Source: Methylophaga sp. (GTDB taxonomy: Bacteria; Pseudomonadota; Gammaproteobacteria; Nitrosococcales; Methylophagaceae). Taken from it: a DNA stretch of 52,106 nt. The stretch spans positions 1 to 52,106 of the forward strand of contig JALSLH010000050.1 in the NCBI GenBank assembly GCA_026988435.1, in the 5' to 3' direction. Shown here one piece after another: positions 1 to 9,105 of this stretch. How positions within the stretch are numbered: position 1 is the first letter of the stretch; each line of letters begins with the position of its first letter. The position numbers and the translations under genes were made by a program. Under the pieces are notes generated by a model. It did not search any database, had not been told where the DNA came from, and saw only the letters and a list, made by a program, of their open reading frames with translations.

Positions 1-54
1 GGCTTGTTTTAAAATAGCTAATATTTGGCTATCGCTAAAATGTGCTTTTTTCAT
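1..54 (-). CDS. IS3-family transposase OrfA, N-terminal fragment (runs off the left edge)
   Basis: The minus strand from 54 to 1 reads MKKAHFSDSQILAILKQA, the typical opening of the small helix-turn-helix protein (OrfA) of IS3-family elements, which binds the terminal repeats and is normally joined to OrfB by programmed frameshift. Only 18 codons are in the window. An AGGAG ribosome-binding site lies about 8 bases upstream of the ATG, supporting the start. The element's left end should lie between here and the flavoprotein gene, probably in the G-run near 115-128, but I cannot fix the terminal repeat without the other end. Confident on family, moderate on subgroup. Confidence 0.75.
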   Translation of the reverse strand, partial: MKKAHFSDSQILAILKQA

Positions 55-145
55 GAATAATCTCCTGCTGTTAAGCATAAGAGAAAATTCCACTTTTGAC
101 TTCAATTATTTTTCGGGGGGATTACCATATTAATGGGGTTTGACA

Positions 146-1417
146 ATGGCACATATAATCATAATTGGAGCAAGCACGGGTGGGCTACCCTCAGCCTATG
201 AGGCGCGCGAAGCCTTAGGTAATGAACATGATATAACCGTTGTTTCCAATACACCTGTTTTCCATTTTGTGCCAAGCAATCCTTGGATTGCTGTTGGCTG
301 GCGAGAGCGAAAAGAAACCGCCTTTGATATTGAACCCTATCTAAAGAAAAAGAATATTGCTTTTACATCAGCAGGGGTCGATGAAATACGTGCAGAAAGT
401 AATCAATTACTACTTGGTGATGGTTCAACCTTAGATTATGATTATTTAATTGTTGCGACAGGGCCAAAACTAGCTTTTGATGAAATTGAAGGCCTGGGGC
501 CTGAAGGTCATACTGAATCAATTTGCAGTATTGACCATGCTGAACAAGCCTATGAACATTGGCAAGAATTCATGAAAAATCCCGGGCCGATTGTGATTGG
601 TGCCGTGCAAGCGGCTTCATGTTATGGGCCTGCTTATGAATTTGCATTTATTCTTAATCGTGTTTTGAAAAAAGCAAAACTACGTGATCAAGTACCTATC
701 ACATTTGTTACTGCTGAACCTTATATTGGTCATTTAGGTTTGGGTGGCGTAGGTGATTCTAATGGCTTATTAGAATCTGAGTTCAAAATGAATGATATTA
801 AATGGATCACAAATGCTAAAGTGCAAAAAGTTGAAGCAGGCAAGATGTTTGTTGAGCAAGTAAACGACAATGCTGAAACAATCAAAACGCACGAATTACC
901 ATTTGATTTTTCAATGATGTTGCCAGCGTTTAAAGGTGTTGATTGTGTAGCGAATATGAGTGAAGAAGTGGTTAATCCTCGTGGTTTTATTAAAGTAGAT
1001 GAATTCTAACGGAACCCTAAACACCCTAATATTTATGGGGTTGGTGTATGTATTGCCATTCCACCTATTGAACCAACACCATTACCTGTAGGTGCCCCTA
1101 AAACAGGTTATATGATTGAGAGTATGGCGACAGCAGCGGTAGATAATATTAAGCTAGCGATTGAAGGTAAAGAACCACATGCGAAGGCATCGTGGAGTGC
1201 AATTTGCCTTGGTGATATGGGGCATACTGGCACCGCCTTTGTTGCGATACCACAAAATCCACCACGTAATGTAGCTTGGATGAAAAAAGGTAAAATGATG
1301 CGAGCAGCAAAAGTGGCCTTTGAGAAATACTTTATCCGTAAAATGAAAAAGGGTACATCAGAACCGGTATATGAGAAATACATGCTAAAAATGCTCGGTA
1401 TTGAAAGGTTGAAATAA
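146..1417 (+). pseudogene. Sulfide:quinone oxidoreductase-like flavoprotein, interrupted by an in-frame stop
   Basis: This is an FAD-dependent pyridine nucleotide-disulfide oxidoreductase of the sulfide:quinone reductase type, which would oxidise sulfide and pass electrons to quinone at the membrane. The N-terminus has the dinucleotide-binding motif IIIIGASTGGLPSAYEA. One expected redox cysteine is in AASCYGPAYEF and another in YGVGVCIAIPP after the stop. A TAA at 1007-1009 falls within VDEF-stop-RNPKHPNIYGVG, where homologues usually have Gln, so a single CAA to TAA change explains it. The frame stays open and family-like to 1417, giving about 425 codons, normal full length. The ATG at 146 follows a GGGG motif; the TTG two codons earlier is less likely. 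The nearby insertion sequence may have removed the promoter. Readthrough or a sequencing error cannot be excluded. Confidence 0.8.
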
Positions 1418-1423
1418 GTATTC

Positions 1424-1463
1424 AGATCTTTACACGAGTTTGCTTTTTATCGCGTAAAGATCT
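1424..1463. repeat. Imperfect inverted repeat after the flavoprotein pseudogene
   Basis: Arms AGATCTTTACACGA (1424-1437) and TCGCGTAAAGATCT (1450-1463) pair at 13 of 14 positions around a 12-base loop. It lies just after the stop at 1417 and could end transcription before recC, but the T-tract after it is poor, so a rho-independent terminator is only possible. Confidence 0.4.
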
Positions 1464-1543
1464 CAATTTAAATTTATAATTAGATCTATGTAATTCCACC
1501 ATATTCTCGTATGATTGTGTTTTTTGACTAGGTTTAAAGTTTA

Positions 1544-4500
1544 ATGCTAAAGGTTGTTTATAGTAACGATATGGTGCAGTTGTCTACACGACTTGCACGA
1601 TTACAAAAACAGCAACCACTAGAACCTTTAAAAGCTGAAACAGTCATTGTTCAAAGTAATGAACTGGCACGTTGGCTATCTTTATTTTTGGCTAATAAAC
1701 AGGGTATTGCAAGCCATATTGATTTTCCGTATCCATCGGCATTTATCTGGGCGTTGTTTCGCAAGATATTACCCGATGAGATACCGCAACAATCACCTTT
1801 TTCTACCGATGCGATGACATGGCGAATTTTTGAAATATTACCAACATGTCGAAATCAATCTGGTTTTGAATCAATTGATGCTTATCTTGGGCAGCAAGAT
1901 GATGCAATAAAACGCTATGATTTAGCACACCGTATTGCCGATAGTTTTGATCAATATTTAATGTATCGCCCTGATTGGATACAGGCATGGGAGCATGGCG
2001 AAACACCCCATTGGCAGGCACGATTGTGGCAGTTAATCACAAAAGGTGACACTAGTCCTTTGCATCGCGCTAACTTGTTATTGCAACTTAAAGCGTATTT
2101 ATCTTCTACTGAAACTTGCCCTCGAGGATTGCCAAAAAGGTTGACCTTGTTTGGCTTGTCCGCACTGCCGCCGGTGTATTTGGAATTGTTCGAATTAATG
2201 TCGAAACATTGTGATATTTATTTGTTTTTGTTATCGCCTAGTGAAGATTATTGGGGTGATTTACTAAACCCAAAGACAAGAGACAGAATAGCATTAGGCT
2301 CTTCCGAAGAGGAACAATACTTGGCTACAGGCCACCCCTTATTAGCAAGCTTGGGTAAACAAGGGCAAGACTTCTTTAATCAATTACAAAATGGTAATCC
2401 AGCAGAAGAGTTTCTTTTTTCAGAGCCGCAACAAAATTCCTTATTAGAAAAACTACATCATGATATTTATGCCTTAACGGATATAGATGCATTATCACAA
2501 AAACAACAGATTGACGCCGATGATGATTCTATTATGGTGCATTCGTGTCACAGTGCCATGCGTGAGATTGAGGTGTTACATGATCAACTATTAGCGTTAT
2601 TTGAACGGCATCCTGATTTGTCACCGACAGATGTTGTGGTGATGACAGCCAATATTGAGAACTACTCACCGTGGATTGATGCCATATTTGATAGTAAAAA
2701 TAGTGATAATAAAATCCCCTATAGCATTGCTGATGGAGGCATTAAAAGTCAGAGTCGATTATTAACCGCATTTTCCAATTTGTTAGATCTGCCACAATCG
2801 CGGTTTGATGTTGAAGGCATTGTTGGCTTATTAGAGTGCGAGGCAATTCAAAACCGATTTTCACTGGATCAACAGCAGCTAGAATTAATACGACGATGGT
2901 TACGAGAAACTCATACCGCATGGGGGCTTTCTGCCGATGATAAAGTGAATTTAGGCTTGCCAGGAAATGATGCTAATACATGGCGAGCAGGCTTAGACCG
3001 TCTACTCCTTGGTTATGCCATGCCGGAGTCATCAGACCTGCTATTTGAAGGCAGATTAGGTTTTGATGGAATTAGCAGTGATCGTGCTGAAACAATGGCA
3101 CATTTATGTGCATTTATTGATGCACTCGATCGTTATCGACAACGGCTAAACACGGTGTCAACGGCGAAACAATGGCAACAGTTAATGATACGGTTAGTAG
3201 AAGACTTTTTCGAACCAGCCTCGGTAGATTCCAACGATGAACATGAATTATTGTTGATAAGAAAAACAGCAGATAGTTTAGTTGAAAGCATGGAATTAGC
3301 CGAGTTTGAAGAAAAAATAAGCATTGATTTAGTTAAAGAATGGTTTGAAAGCCATATAGATACACAACAGACTCAGACACGATTTATGGGGAATGGTGTT
3401 ACTTTTTGCGGCATGGTACCGATGCGAAGCATTCCATTTAAAGTCGTGTGCTTGCTTGGCATGAATGACGGTAGTTATCCACGCAGGCAAGTCAGACCCG
3501 GTTTCGACTTAATGTCAAAACCACCAATCCGACAAGGTGATCGCTCACAACGTGATGAAGATCGTTATCTGTTTTTAGAGTCGTTATTATCAGCACAATC
3601 ACATTTTTATATTAGTTATATCGGCGCTAGTATTATTGATAATTCAGCTATACCGCCTTCGGTATTAGTCAGCGATGTACGTGATGTATTGAAGCTAAGC
3701 TTTGAGACACAAAATGGCGGTGATATTTGGCAACATGTTTTAACTGAGCATCCATTACAGGCATTTAGTCAGCGTTATTTTGATAGAAAATCAACGAAAT
3801 TATTTAGCTATGTAGCAGCACATTGCCCACCGCATGACAATAAGAGTCTAGCAGATAACGTATGGTTTGCTCATGTATTGCCTGAGCCTGACGAGAGCTG
3901 GAAAACGATTACTATCATGCAGTTATTAATGTTCTTTCGTCATCCAACACGCTTTTTATTACAGCAGCGATTAGGTCTGTTTTTAGAAGCAGGTGAAGAA
4001 CAATTAGACTCACGTGAACCGTTCGAGTTAGATGGTCTGCAAGCATGGTCACTACGTCAGCAATTATTGCATTATCGTTTAAATGACAAGCTAGTCGATG
4101 CATTGCCATTAATTCAGGCCACGGGTATGTTACCGCAAGGTAGTGTTGGCGATATTATCTTTACTGAACAGCAGGGTAAGGTTGAGTCATTTTCTGAACA
4201 ATTATTAGTGGATTACCCCGATGAATTTTTGGATCTACATCCTGTTGAATTAAAGATAAATGAGTTTTTAGTGCAGGGGCAGTTAGAAGGCTTAACGAAT
4301 GACGGTTTATTTAGTTTTAGAATGGCTAAGTCTAAAGGCGGGGAGTTATTGGCAGTATGGTTACAGCATTTAATATTAAATTGTATACAGCCTGAAAACG
4401 TGGCTTATGAAAGCCGTTGGATAACAGAAGATAAAAGTTATCATTTTAAGCCCGTCGAAAATGCAGTTCTGATATTAGAAGATCTTCTTCAATTGTATTG

Positions 4501-4753
4501 GCAAGGCTTGCAACAGCCCTTACCCCTATTTTCAAATACCAGCTATGCCTTTGCTAAAGCGAGTTTAAAAGGAAATAAAACAGACACAGCAATGTTTGGA
4601 GCATGGGAAGGTAATATGAAGCTTTCAGGAGAGAAGGAAGATTTATATTACCAACAAGTATATAAATCCTCACCTTTAGATGAACAGTTTAAGGCCTTAG
4701 CGCTCGCAGTTTACGAACCGATTCAGGCACATTTATATGAAGGCGAACTATAG
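1544..4753 (+). CDS. recC: Exodeoxyribonuclease V gamma subunit RecC
   Basis: RecC is the Chi-scanning subunit of the RecBCD helicase-nuclease, which processes double-strand ends for recombination and degrades foreign linear DNA. The 1069-residue product is close to the usual 1,100. It shows the RecC N-terminus (VQSNELARWLSLFLANKQGIA) and the central segment GMVPMRSIPFKVVCLLGMNDG, typical of the inactivated helicase domain of RecC; there is no Walker A motif, as expected. The ATG at 1544 has only a weak upstream AGG. In Escherichia coli ptrA separates recC from recB; here a toxin-antitoxin pair and a condensin-like module occupy that position. Strong call, supported by recB and recD downstream. 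Confidence 0.95.
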   Translation: MLKVVYSNDMVQLSTRLARLQKQQPLEPLKAETVIVQSNELARWLSLFLANKQGIASHIDFPYPSAFIWALFRKILPDEIPQQSPFSTDAMTWRIFEILPTCRNQSGFESIDAYLGQQDDAIKRYDLAHRIADSFDQYLMYRPDWIQAWEHGETPHWQARLWQLITKGDTSPLHRANLLLQLKAYLSSTETCPRGLPKRLTLFGLSALPPVYLELFELMSKHCDIYLFLLSPSEDYWGDLLNPKTRDRIALGSSEEEQYLATGHPLLASLGKQGQDFFNQLQNGNPAEEFLFSEPQQNSLLEKLHHDIYALTDIDALSQKQQIDADDDSIMVHSCHSAMREIEVLHDQLLALFERHPDLSPTDVVVMTANIENYSPWIDAIFDSKNSDNKIPYSIADGGIKSQSRLLTAFSNLLDLPQSRFDVEGIVGLLECEAIQNRFSLDQQQLELIRRWLRETHTAWGLSADDKVNLGLPGNDANTWRAGLDRLLLGYAMPESSDLLFEGRLGFDGISSDRAETMAHLCAFIDALDRYRQRLNTVSTAKQWQQLMIRLVEDFFEPASVDSNDEHELLLIRKTADSLVESMELAEFEEKISIDLVKEWFESHIDTQQTQTRFMGNGVTFCGMVPMRSIPFKVVCLLGMNDGSYPRRQVRPGFDLMSKPPIRQGDRSQRDEDRYLFLESLLSAQSHFYISYIGASIIDNSAIPPSVLVSDVRDVLKLSFETQNGGDIWQHVLTEHPLQAFSQRYFDRKSTKLFSYVAAHCPPHDNKSLADNVWFAHVLPEPDESWKTITIMQLLMFFRHPTRFLLQQRLGLFLEAGEEQLDSREPFELDGLQAWSLRQQLLHYRLNDKLVDALPLIQATGMLPQGSVGDIIFTEQQGKVESFSEQLLVDYPDEFLDLHPVELKINEFLVQGQLEGLTNDGLFSFRMAKSKGGELLAVWLQHLILNCIQPENVAYESRWITEDKSYHFKPVENAVLILEDLLQLYWQGLQQPLPLFSNTSYAFAKASLKGNKTDTAMFGAWEGNMKLSGEKEDLYYQQVYKSSPLDEQFKALALAVYEPIQAHLYEGEL

Positions 4754-4755
4754 GC

Positions 4756-4784
4756 TTGAGTTTACTTGCTTTTAGGCTTAAAAT
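4756..4784 (+). promoter_or_regulatory. Putative sigma-70 promoter for the TA/condensin/recBD unit
   Basis: TTGAGT (4756-4761) and TAAAAT (4779-4784) are separated by 17 bases, directly after the recC stop and upstream of the antitoxin gene. Toxin-antitoxin pairs normally carry their own promoter. Prediction by eye only. Confidence 0.4.
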
Positions 4785-4785
4785 T

Positions 4786-4812
4786 AAATCGAAACGAACA
4801 AATCGAACGAAA
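4786..4812 (+). promoter_or_regulatory. Direct repeat, possible antitoxin operator
   Basis: AAATCGAAACGAAC (4786-4799) is followed immediately by AAATCGAACGAAAT (from 4800), a direct repeat with a one-base difference in phase. It sits just downstream of the predicted -10 box and before the antitoxin ribosome-binding site, where a Phd-family repressor would be expected to bind. The function is inferred. Confidence 0.35.
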
Positions 4813-4826
4813 TGGGTGGTCATCAG

Positions 4827-5078
4827 ATGAAAGCACTTTCAGCAAATGAAGCAAAAACACAATTTGGAAATTTATTGCTCAATGCCCAGCGAGAGCCAGT
4901 TCAGATCAATAAAAACGGCAAAGCTGTTGCGGTGATGATGTCGATGGATGATTATCAGGATATTGAATCATTAAAGCTAAAACTACTGCAAGATCGAGCA
5001 GAAAGAGCAAAAGAAGAAACAAACAGGGTGGAGGGCACTTCGTTTTTCCATGAGCTAAAAGCAGGAAAACACGACTAA
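4827..5078 (+). CDS. Phd/YefM-family antitoxin
   Basis: An 83-residue antitoxin that would bind and neutralise the ParE/RelE-type toxin encoded 4 bases downstream and repress its own promoter. MKALSANEAKTQFGNLLLNA is a typical Phd/YefM N-terminal DNA-binding fold, followed by VQINKNGKAVAVMMSMDDY. The charged C-terminal half is the usual toxin-binding tail. I chose the ATG at 4827 because GGTGG lies at the right distance and homologues begin at MKAL; a start at 4812 would add five residues. It probably controls the whole downstream run, because the toxin gene overlaps the next gene. Confidence 0.85.
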   Translation: MKALSANEAKTQFGNLLLNAQREPVQINKNGKAVAVMMSMDDYQDIESLKLKLLQDRAERAKEETNRVEGTSFFHELKAGKHD

Positions 5079-5082
5079 GCCT

Positions 5083-5385
5083 ATGGCACTGTTTCGTCTT
5101 AGCTTAGATGCTCAAACAGACCTAATCAATATCCGCCAGTACACTTTGGAAAATTGGGGCAGTGAACAGTCTAAAAAATATTTAACAGAATTACAGCAAA
5201 CGATTGAATTGCTAGCAAGCTCGCCCGACATGGGTAAAAAAAGGCTAGATATTTCAATAAATACGCTTAGTTTTCCCCATGCTAGCCATGTTATTTATTA
5301 TTGTGTTGAGAACAACTATTTGTTAGTTTTTGCAGTTTTACATAAAAGTAGGGTGCCGAATAATCATTTGGAAAATAGAAGATGA
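5083..5385 (+). CDS. ParE/RelE-superfamily toxin
   Basis: A 100-residue toxin of the ParE branch of the RelE/ParE superfamily. The pattern FRLSLDAQTDLINIRQYTLENWG near the N-terminus, SSPDMGKKR in the middle and the strand FPHASHVIYYCVENNYLLVFAVLHKSR are family-typical. ParE proteins poison gyrase while RelE proteins cut mRNA; the ParE-like spacing favours gyrase, by inference. It follows the antitoxin by 4 bases, and its TGA overlaps the ATG of the next gene (ATGA), so the toxin and the JetD-like gene are translationally coupled. That is unusual for a self-contained addiction module. Confidence 0.85.
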   Translation: MALFRLSLDAQTDLINIRQYTLENWGSEQSKKYLTELQQTIELLASSPDMGKKRLDISINTLSFPHASHVIYYCVENNYLLVFAVLHKSRVPNNHLENRR

Positions 5386-6179
5386 ATATTCAGCACTATA
5401 TAAATCAAATTAAAAATGAAAAACCAATCAATTTTTCACGTTTTCTTAATTTGCTTCCAGACTCTTATACGAAACAAAAACGTAGGCTATTTGACCTTAC
5501 ATTACAGGCGCCACAAAAATGGTTGGTAAGATGCTCCCCAGATGTTTTGCAAGCGCTTGAGGCATTAGCAGTTCAGCCAACTAATAGGTTACAAGCTACC
5601 GAATTAGGTGATTCACATCGATGTGCTGTTTCATCTGGATTTTTATTGGTCTACCACCAAGCATTAACTGATAGCCGACCTGATGTTGTTTATCTTGAAC
5701 AAGACAGTTATTTACAGAACTTTCAAGCTAAAAAACGTTTGCTTATTGTTGAAAATGAAGAAAATTTTTTCTTAGCTGAATTAATGCTGAAACTGGCAAC
5801 AAAGTTTACTCAACAACAGATTAATTTAAGTAATACGGATATTGTTTTAGGCAGTGGCACTCGTGCCACATCAAAATTGGCACGATCATGGTATCAGCAA
5901 TATGAGCACATTTTATGTGCGTTTGATTATGATACTGCGGGTTTAAAAATGTACCGCACACTTAAAGCGAATCTAGGTGAGCACGTTCAGTTTTTGCAAC
6001 CTCAAAGCTACAATGGCTATCAACATTGTTTTAAAATGATGCCAAAAACACAGCCTCAGCTGATGGAATGTATCAACTTGGCTGAACAATTAGGGTTTAT
6101 GGCATTGGCAGAAACAGTACAAAAGCACAAAAAGTTTATGGAGCAAGAAATGCTTTTATTGGAGATAGATAATGAGTAG
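5382..6179 (+). CDS. Toprim nuclease-like protein, JetD/MksG-type
   Basis: A 265-residue protein with a C-terminal toprim fold. The motif LLIVENEENFF carries the expected Glu (residue 124), followed by GSGTRATSKLARSW, and FDYDTAGLK carries the DxD pair (Asp182, Asp184). The C-terminus ends in an EQE-containing helix, as in JetD proteins. JetD is the DNA-cleaving subunit of Wadjet, acting with a loop-extruding SMC complex. It is shorter than the roughly 350-400 residues I recall for JetD, so the N-terminal arm appears reduced. It overlaps the toxin gene by 4 bases and the SMC gene by 8. Here the nuclease gene comes first, whereas in described Wadjet and MksBEFG operons it comes last. The family assignment rests on motifs plus context. 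Confidence 0.7.
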   Translation: MNIQHYINQIKNEKPINFSRFLNLLPDSYTKQKRRLFDLTLQAPQKWLVRCSPDVLQALEALAVQPTNRLQATELGDSHRCAVSSGFLLVYHQALTDSRPDVVYLEQDSYLQNFQAKKRLLIVENEENFFLAELMLKLATKFTQQQINLSNTDIVLGSGTRATSKLARSWYQQYEHILCAFDYDTAGLKMYRTLKANLGEHVQFLQPQSYNGYQHCFKMMPKTQPQLMECINLAEQLGFMALAETVQKHKKFMEQEMLLLEIDNE

Positions 6180-9105
6180 CACGACGGACACGATAAAAAT
6201 AAAACGATTAGTATTAGTCGATTCGGCAGGGTTTTGTTTTATCGAGATCCCAATTGATCGCCATGCCATATTATTGGGCAAAGGTAATATTGGTAAATCA
6301 AGCTTGCTTAATTCATTACGTCTTTTTTTATTACCTGAAAACAACTTTAATAAGAGCCAGCTTAAATTTGCTTTTCGTGAGCCTAAAAAAAATGATTATT
6401 ACAGAAATGACGATAGTTACAGACACTATTTTCCCAGTACACGAAGTTTTTTAATCTTAGAAAGTGAAAATGAAGCGGGCACACATTGTCAGATCCTGTA
6501 TCGAACCAAGAATTTAGGCTACGGGCGTATTTTCAGCCCTTTTTCTTTTGATCAGATCCGTCATTTATTTTGGGATATATCTGGGGGAGAAGATGATGGT
6601 ATTGGTGTCGCTGTAGCAGAATTATCCATTGCACATATTAAAGAGAGTTTGAAAAAGTTATCTGCTAAAACAGAAGTGATCAGTGATACAACCAAGTTAC
6701 GTCGAACCCTTTATGCTGAGCCCAATGAGCTACTTGATAGTGATAGCACACGCTATTGTTTAGTGCCGTTACATAAGGTAGATGATGACAATATTGAATC
6801 ATTACGTGCATTAATCTTATTGTTATTTGAGATGGATGCCAGTGCTGAATCTATGGCACAGGCCTTGGCCAATATTATTGAATCAGGCAAGAAAACGACA
6901 GATGATATTCTAGATTTTGATATTGATGCTTTTTTAGCAAAACATGATGATTTAAAACAACAACAAAGTCATATCGTCGAATTACGTAATTTACAGCCAG
7001 AGTTTAAACAGTTATCAACAGATTATGATCACTACCTTAAATTAAGTGAGTCGGATAAATTATATATTAGACTCACTCAGTCACTATTGATACAAGAGCA
7101 GCAGCTTAAAAAAGAAGCATTAGACAGTGCCAATAAATTTGGCAAAGAGCAAGAGAATAAAAATAAACAATTTGAAATATTACAGGGGCTTAGTAATGAG
7201 TTAAGGGATACACGCGCATTGCTAAAAGATAGTAAAGCACGGAGAAGAGCTCAAGATGAAATACTCGCGAAAGTAAAAGTACTTCGTTCTCAGTATCATG
7301 ATCCTAATTATAGTTTGCATGAAATAAAAGCAGATTTACAGCAAGAACTTGCGGATATAACAGAGGAATTAGAGGCGCTACAGGATGAAGAAAAGAACTT
7401 AGAATTAAAACAAACGCTTGAGAGAAAGATACAGTTAGCCAAAAGTGAAATATCCCGAATTGAACAATCGTTAGCTAATAAAGAGTTTCAATTAGTTGAG
7501 CAGTTGCCAGAACAAGCTAGGAATGTCTTATCTGCCATTAATAATGATTTAATAATGGCAAATCCACATAGAAAGATTAGCAAAGAAGAGCACATGGGGA
7601 TTAATAGTTTTACGGCTTTATTTGAAGATGATGGTGATGCGGTTAAATGGTTTGATCAACGATTGACGAAACAAATAAGGGGTGTAGAAGAAGATTTATC
7701 TCAAAAACGGGCCGATCTGCAAGCTGATCTGGTTAGTTATGAAAGAACCTATAAAAATATCAGCATTAAAAAAGATGCGATTAGCCAGAAAAAAGAAATA
7801 GATAAACTTAAAAAGAAACGCAATGCATCAGAAAGTGATATTGCTAGCATTGATAATTATCCTAATCCCACACTTGTTGAGCAAGAGCAAAAAAAATGTT
7901 CTCAATATGAATCAATAATTGAAAAGTTAGAAGCTAAGCAAGAAAAATTACAAAACACAGTTGAGCAGTCCAAATCTAAATTGGTAGAACTAAAAGAAAT
8001 AAGGGATGAGAAAGAGAAGGCGGTGGGTGATTTAAATAGAGCTAAACGTTTATTGAATAGCTTAGAAATATCTTATCCGAGGTTAAAGCTAGTTTCTGCT
8101 GACGATGTTAAGGCTGAGAAAGCCGTTAATGTGACAGAAGAAGATGTTGAGCATCTTCAATATGATCTGCGAGAGTTTGATCGATTGCGAAATGATATTA
8201 AATCAGAATTAAAAGATTTACATCGCCGTGATTTTATTAATGAAGCAGCACTTCTTTCTCAGTCGCCTAGCGATACTGACATTGAAAGCGGCATCAAGCA
8301 ATTGCGCGACATATTTAGTGATTTAGATAATATTGAAAAAGCCTATACTGATTATTTGCATAGCCATAATGAATCGGTTGCGAGCTATGCCAAAGTATTA
8401 CGCGACAATTATGACATTATTCATCGCTTTGAGACGAGTATAAATCGAGAGTTAAGTGCGGTCACCATCAATGACTTAACAGAGATCAAAGCGACCATTG
8501 CCGTACACCCTAAATTTAGACATTTAGTCGATGAAGTGAATAAGTTAGATGAGCATAGTGGTGATATGTTATCGGATCAGTTTTATGAGCGATTAAAAGT
8601 ATTTGTCGAGACCTTTTTTAAAGAGGGTGATGCTAAGTTGACGATGGATAAAATTGTTACTAATTTAGAGTACAAAACCAAAAAAGAAAAAGATGATGCC
8701 ATGCAGGACAAGGCACAATCTATGTCAACAACCGTGTTGATTAACTTAGAATTAGTTAAAATTTTACTAAAACGGGTGATCCCAACAGGAATTAGGCTAG
8801 AAATGCCACTTATATTTGATGAGGCGGCAGATATTAATATTGATCAATTTGATTGGATCTTGCCTAATTTATCGCAAGCAGGCTTTAGCTTGTTTGCAGC
8901 GGCAACGCATAGTGTCAGCACCGAACTGATACATAAAATCGGTGTTTATTTTTCAGTGGATGAAATGACGACTAGTCAGCCTTATGACAGCAAACGCACA
9001 TTGGTATTTTGGAATGGTGGCGAGGGCTTTGAGCCGTTAGGATCGGAACAATTAATGGATCTTGTGGTAGCAGATCAGACTGATTGGCTTGATCAACATG
9101 AGTAA
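6172..9105 (+). CDS. SMC-like ATPase, JetC/MksB-type (MukB-related condensin)
   Basis: A 977-residue SMC-type ATPase, expected to dimerise and extrude DNA loops. Walker A is GKGNIGKSS (residues 36-44). Long charged coiled coils fill roughly 270-700, broken by a likely hinge around 450-500. A divergent signature region, QSMSTTVLINLELVKILL, precedes Walker B PLIFDEA (catalytic Glu884). The short N-terminal head, Walker B about 100 residues from the end and no SGGQ-type signature fit MukB/MksB/JetC better than SbcC, RecN or classical SMC. GGAGA precedes the ATG, and the gene overlaps both neighbours. Family strongly supported; the Wadjet role is inferred from the adjacent toprim gene. Confidence 0.8.
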   Translation: MSSTTDTIKIKRLVLVDSAGFCFIEIPIDRHAILLGKGNIGKSSLLNSLRLFLLPENNFNKSQLKFAFREPKKNDYYRNDDSYRHYFPSTRSFLILESENEAGTHCQILYRTKNLGYGRIFSPFSFDQIRHLFWDISGGEDDGIGVAVAELSIAHIKESLKKLSAKTEVISDTTKLRRTLYAEPNELLDSDSTRYCLVPLHKVDDDNIESLRALILLLFEMDASAESMAQALANIIESGKKTTDDILDFDIDAFLAKHDDLKQQQSHIVELRNLQPEFKQLSTDYDHYLKLSESDKLYIRLTQSLLIQEQQLKKEALDSANKFGKEQENKNKQFEILQGLSNELRDTRALLKDSKARRRAQDEILAKVKVLRSQYHDPNYSLHEIKADLQQELADITEELEALQDEEKNLELKQTLERKIQLAKSEISRIEQSLANKEFQLVEQLPEQARNVLSAINNDLIMANPHRKISKEEHMGINSFTALFEDDGDAVKWFDQRLTKQIRGVEEDLSQKRADLQADLVSYERTYKNISIKKDAISQKKEIDKLKKKRNASESDIASIDNYPNPTLVEQEQKKCSQYESIIEKLEAKQEKLQNTVEQSKSKLVELKEIRDEKEKAVGDLNRAKRLLNSLEISYPRLKLVSADDVKAEKAVNVTEEDVEHLQYDLREFDRLRNDIKSELKDLHRRDFINEAALLSQSPSDTDIESGIKQLRDIFSDLDNIEKAYTDYLHSHNESVASYAKVLRDNYDIIHRFETSINRELSAVTINDLTEIKATIAVHPKFRHLVDEVNKLDEHSGDMLSDQFYERLKVFVETFFKEGDAKLTMDKIVTNLEYKTKKEKDDAMQDKAQSMSTTVLINLELVKILLKRVIPTGIRLEMPLIFDEAADINIDQFDWILPNLSQAGFSLFAAATHSVSTELIHKIGVYFSVDEMTTSQPYDSKRTLVFWNGGEGFEPLGSEQLMDLVVADQTDWLDQHE

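Noticed and set aside
1112..1417. Independent small gene after the flavoprotein
   Set aside because: It is in the same frame as the upstream gene and matches the C-terminus of the same protein family, so it is part of one broken gene.
6172..9105. SbcC, RecN or Rad50-type ATPase beside recB
   Set aside because: No zinc-hook CxxC, no SGGE-type signature, and it is joined to toprim, kleisin-sized and MksE-sized genes, so a MukB/MksB/JetC type fits better.
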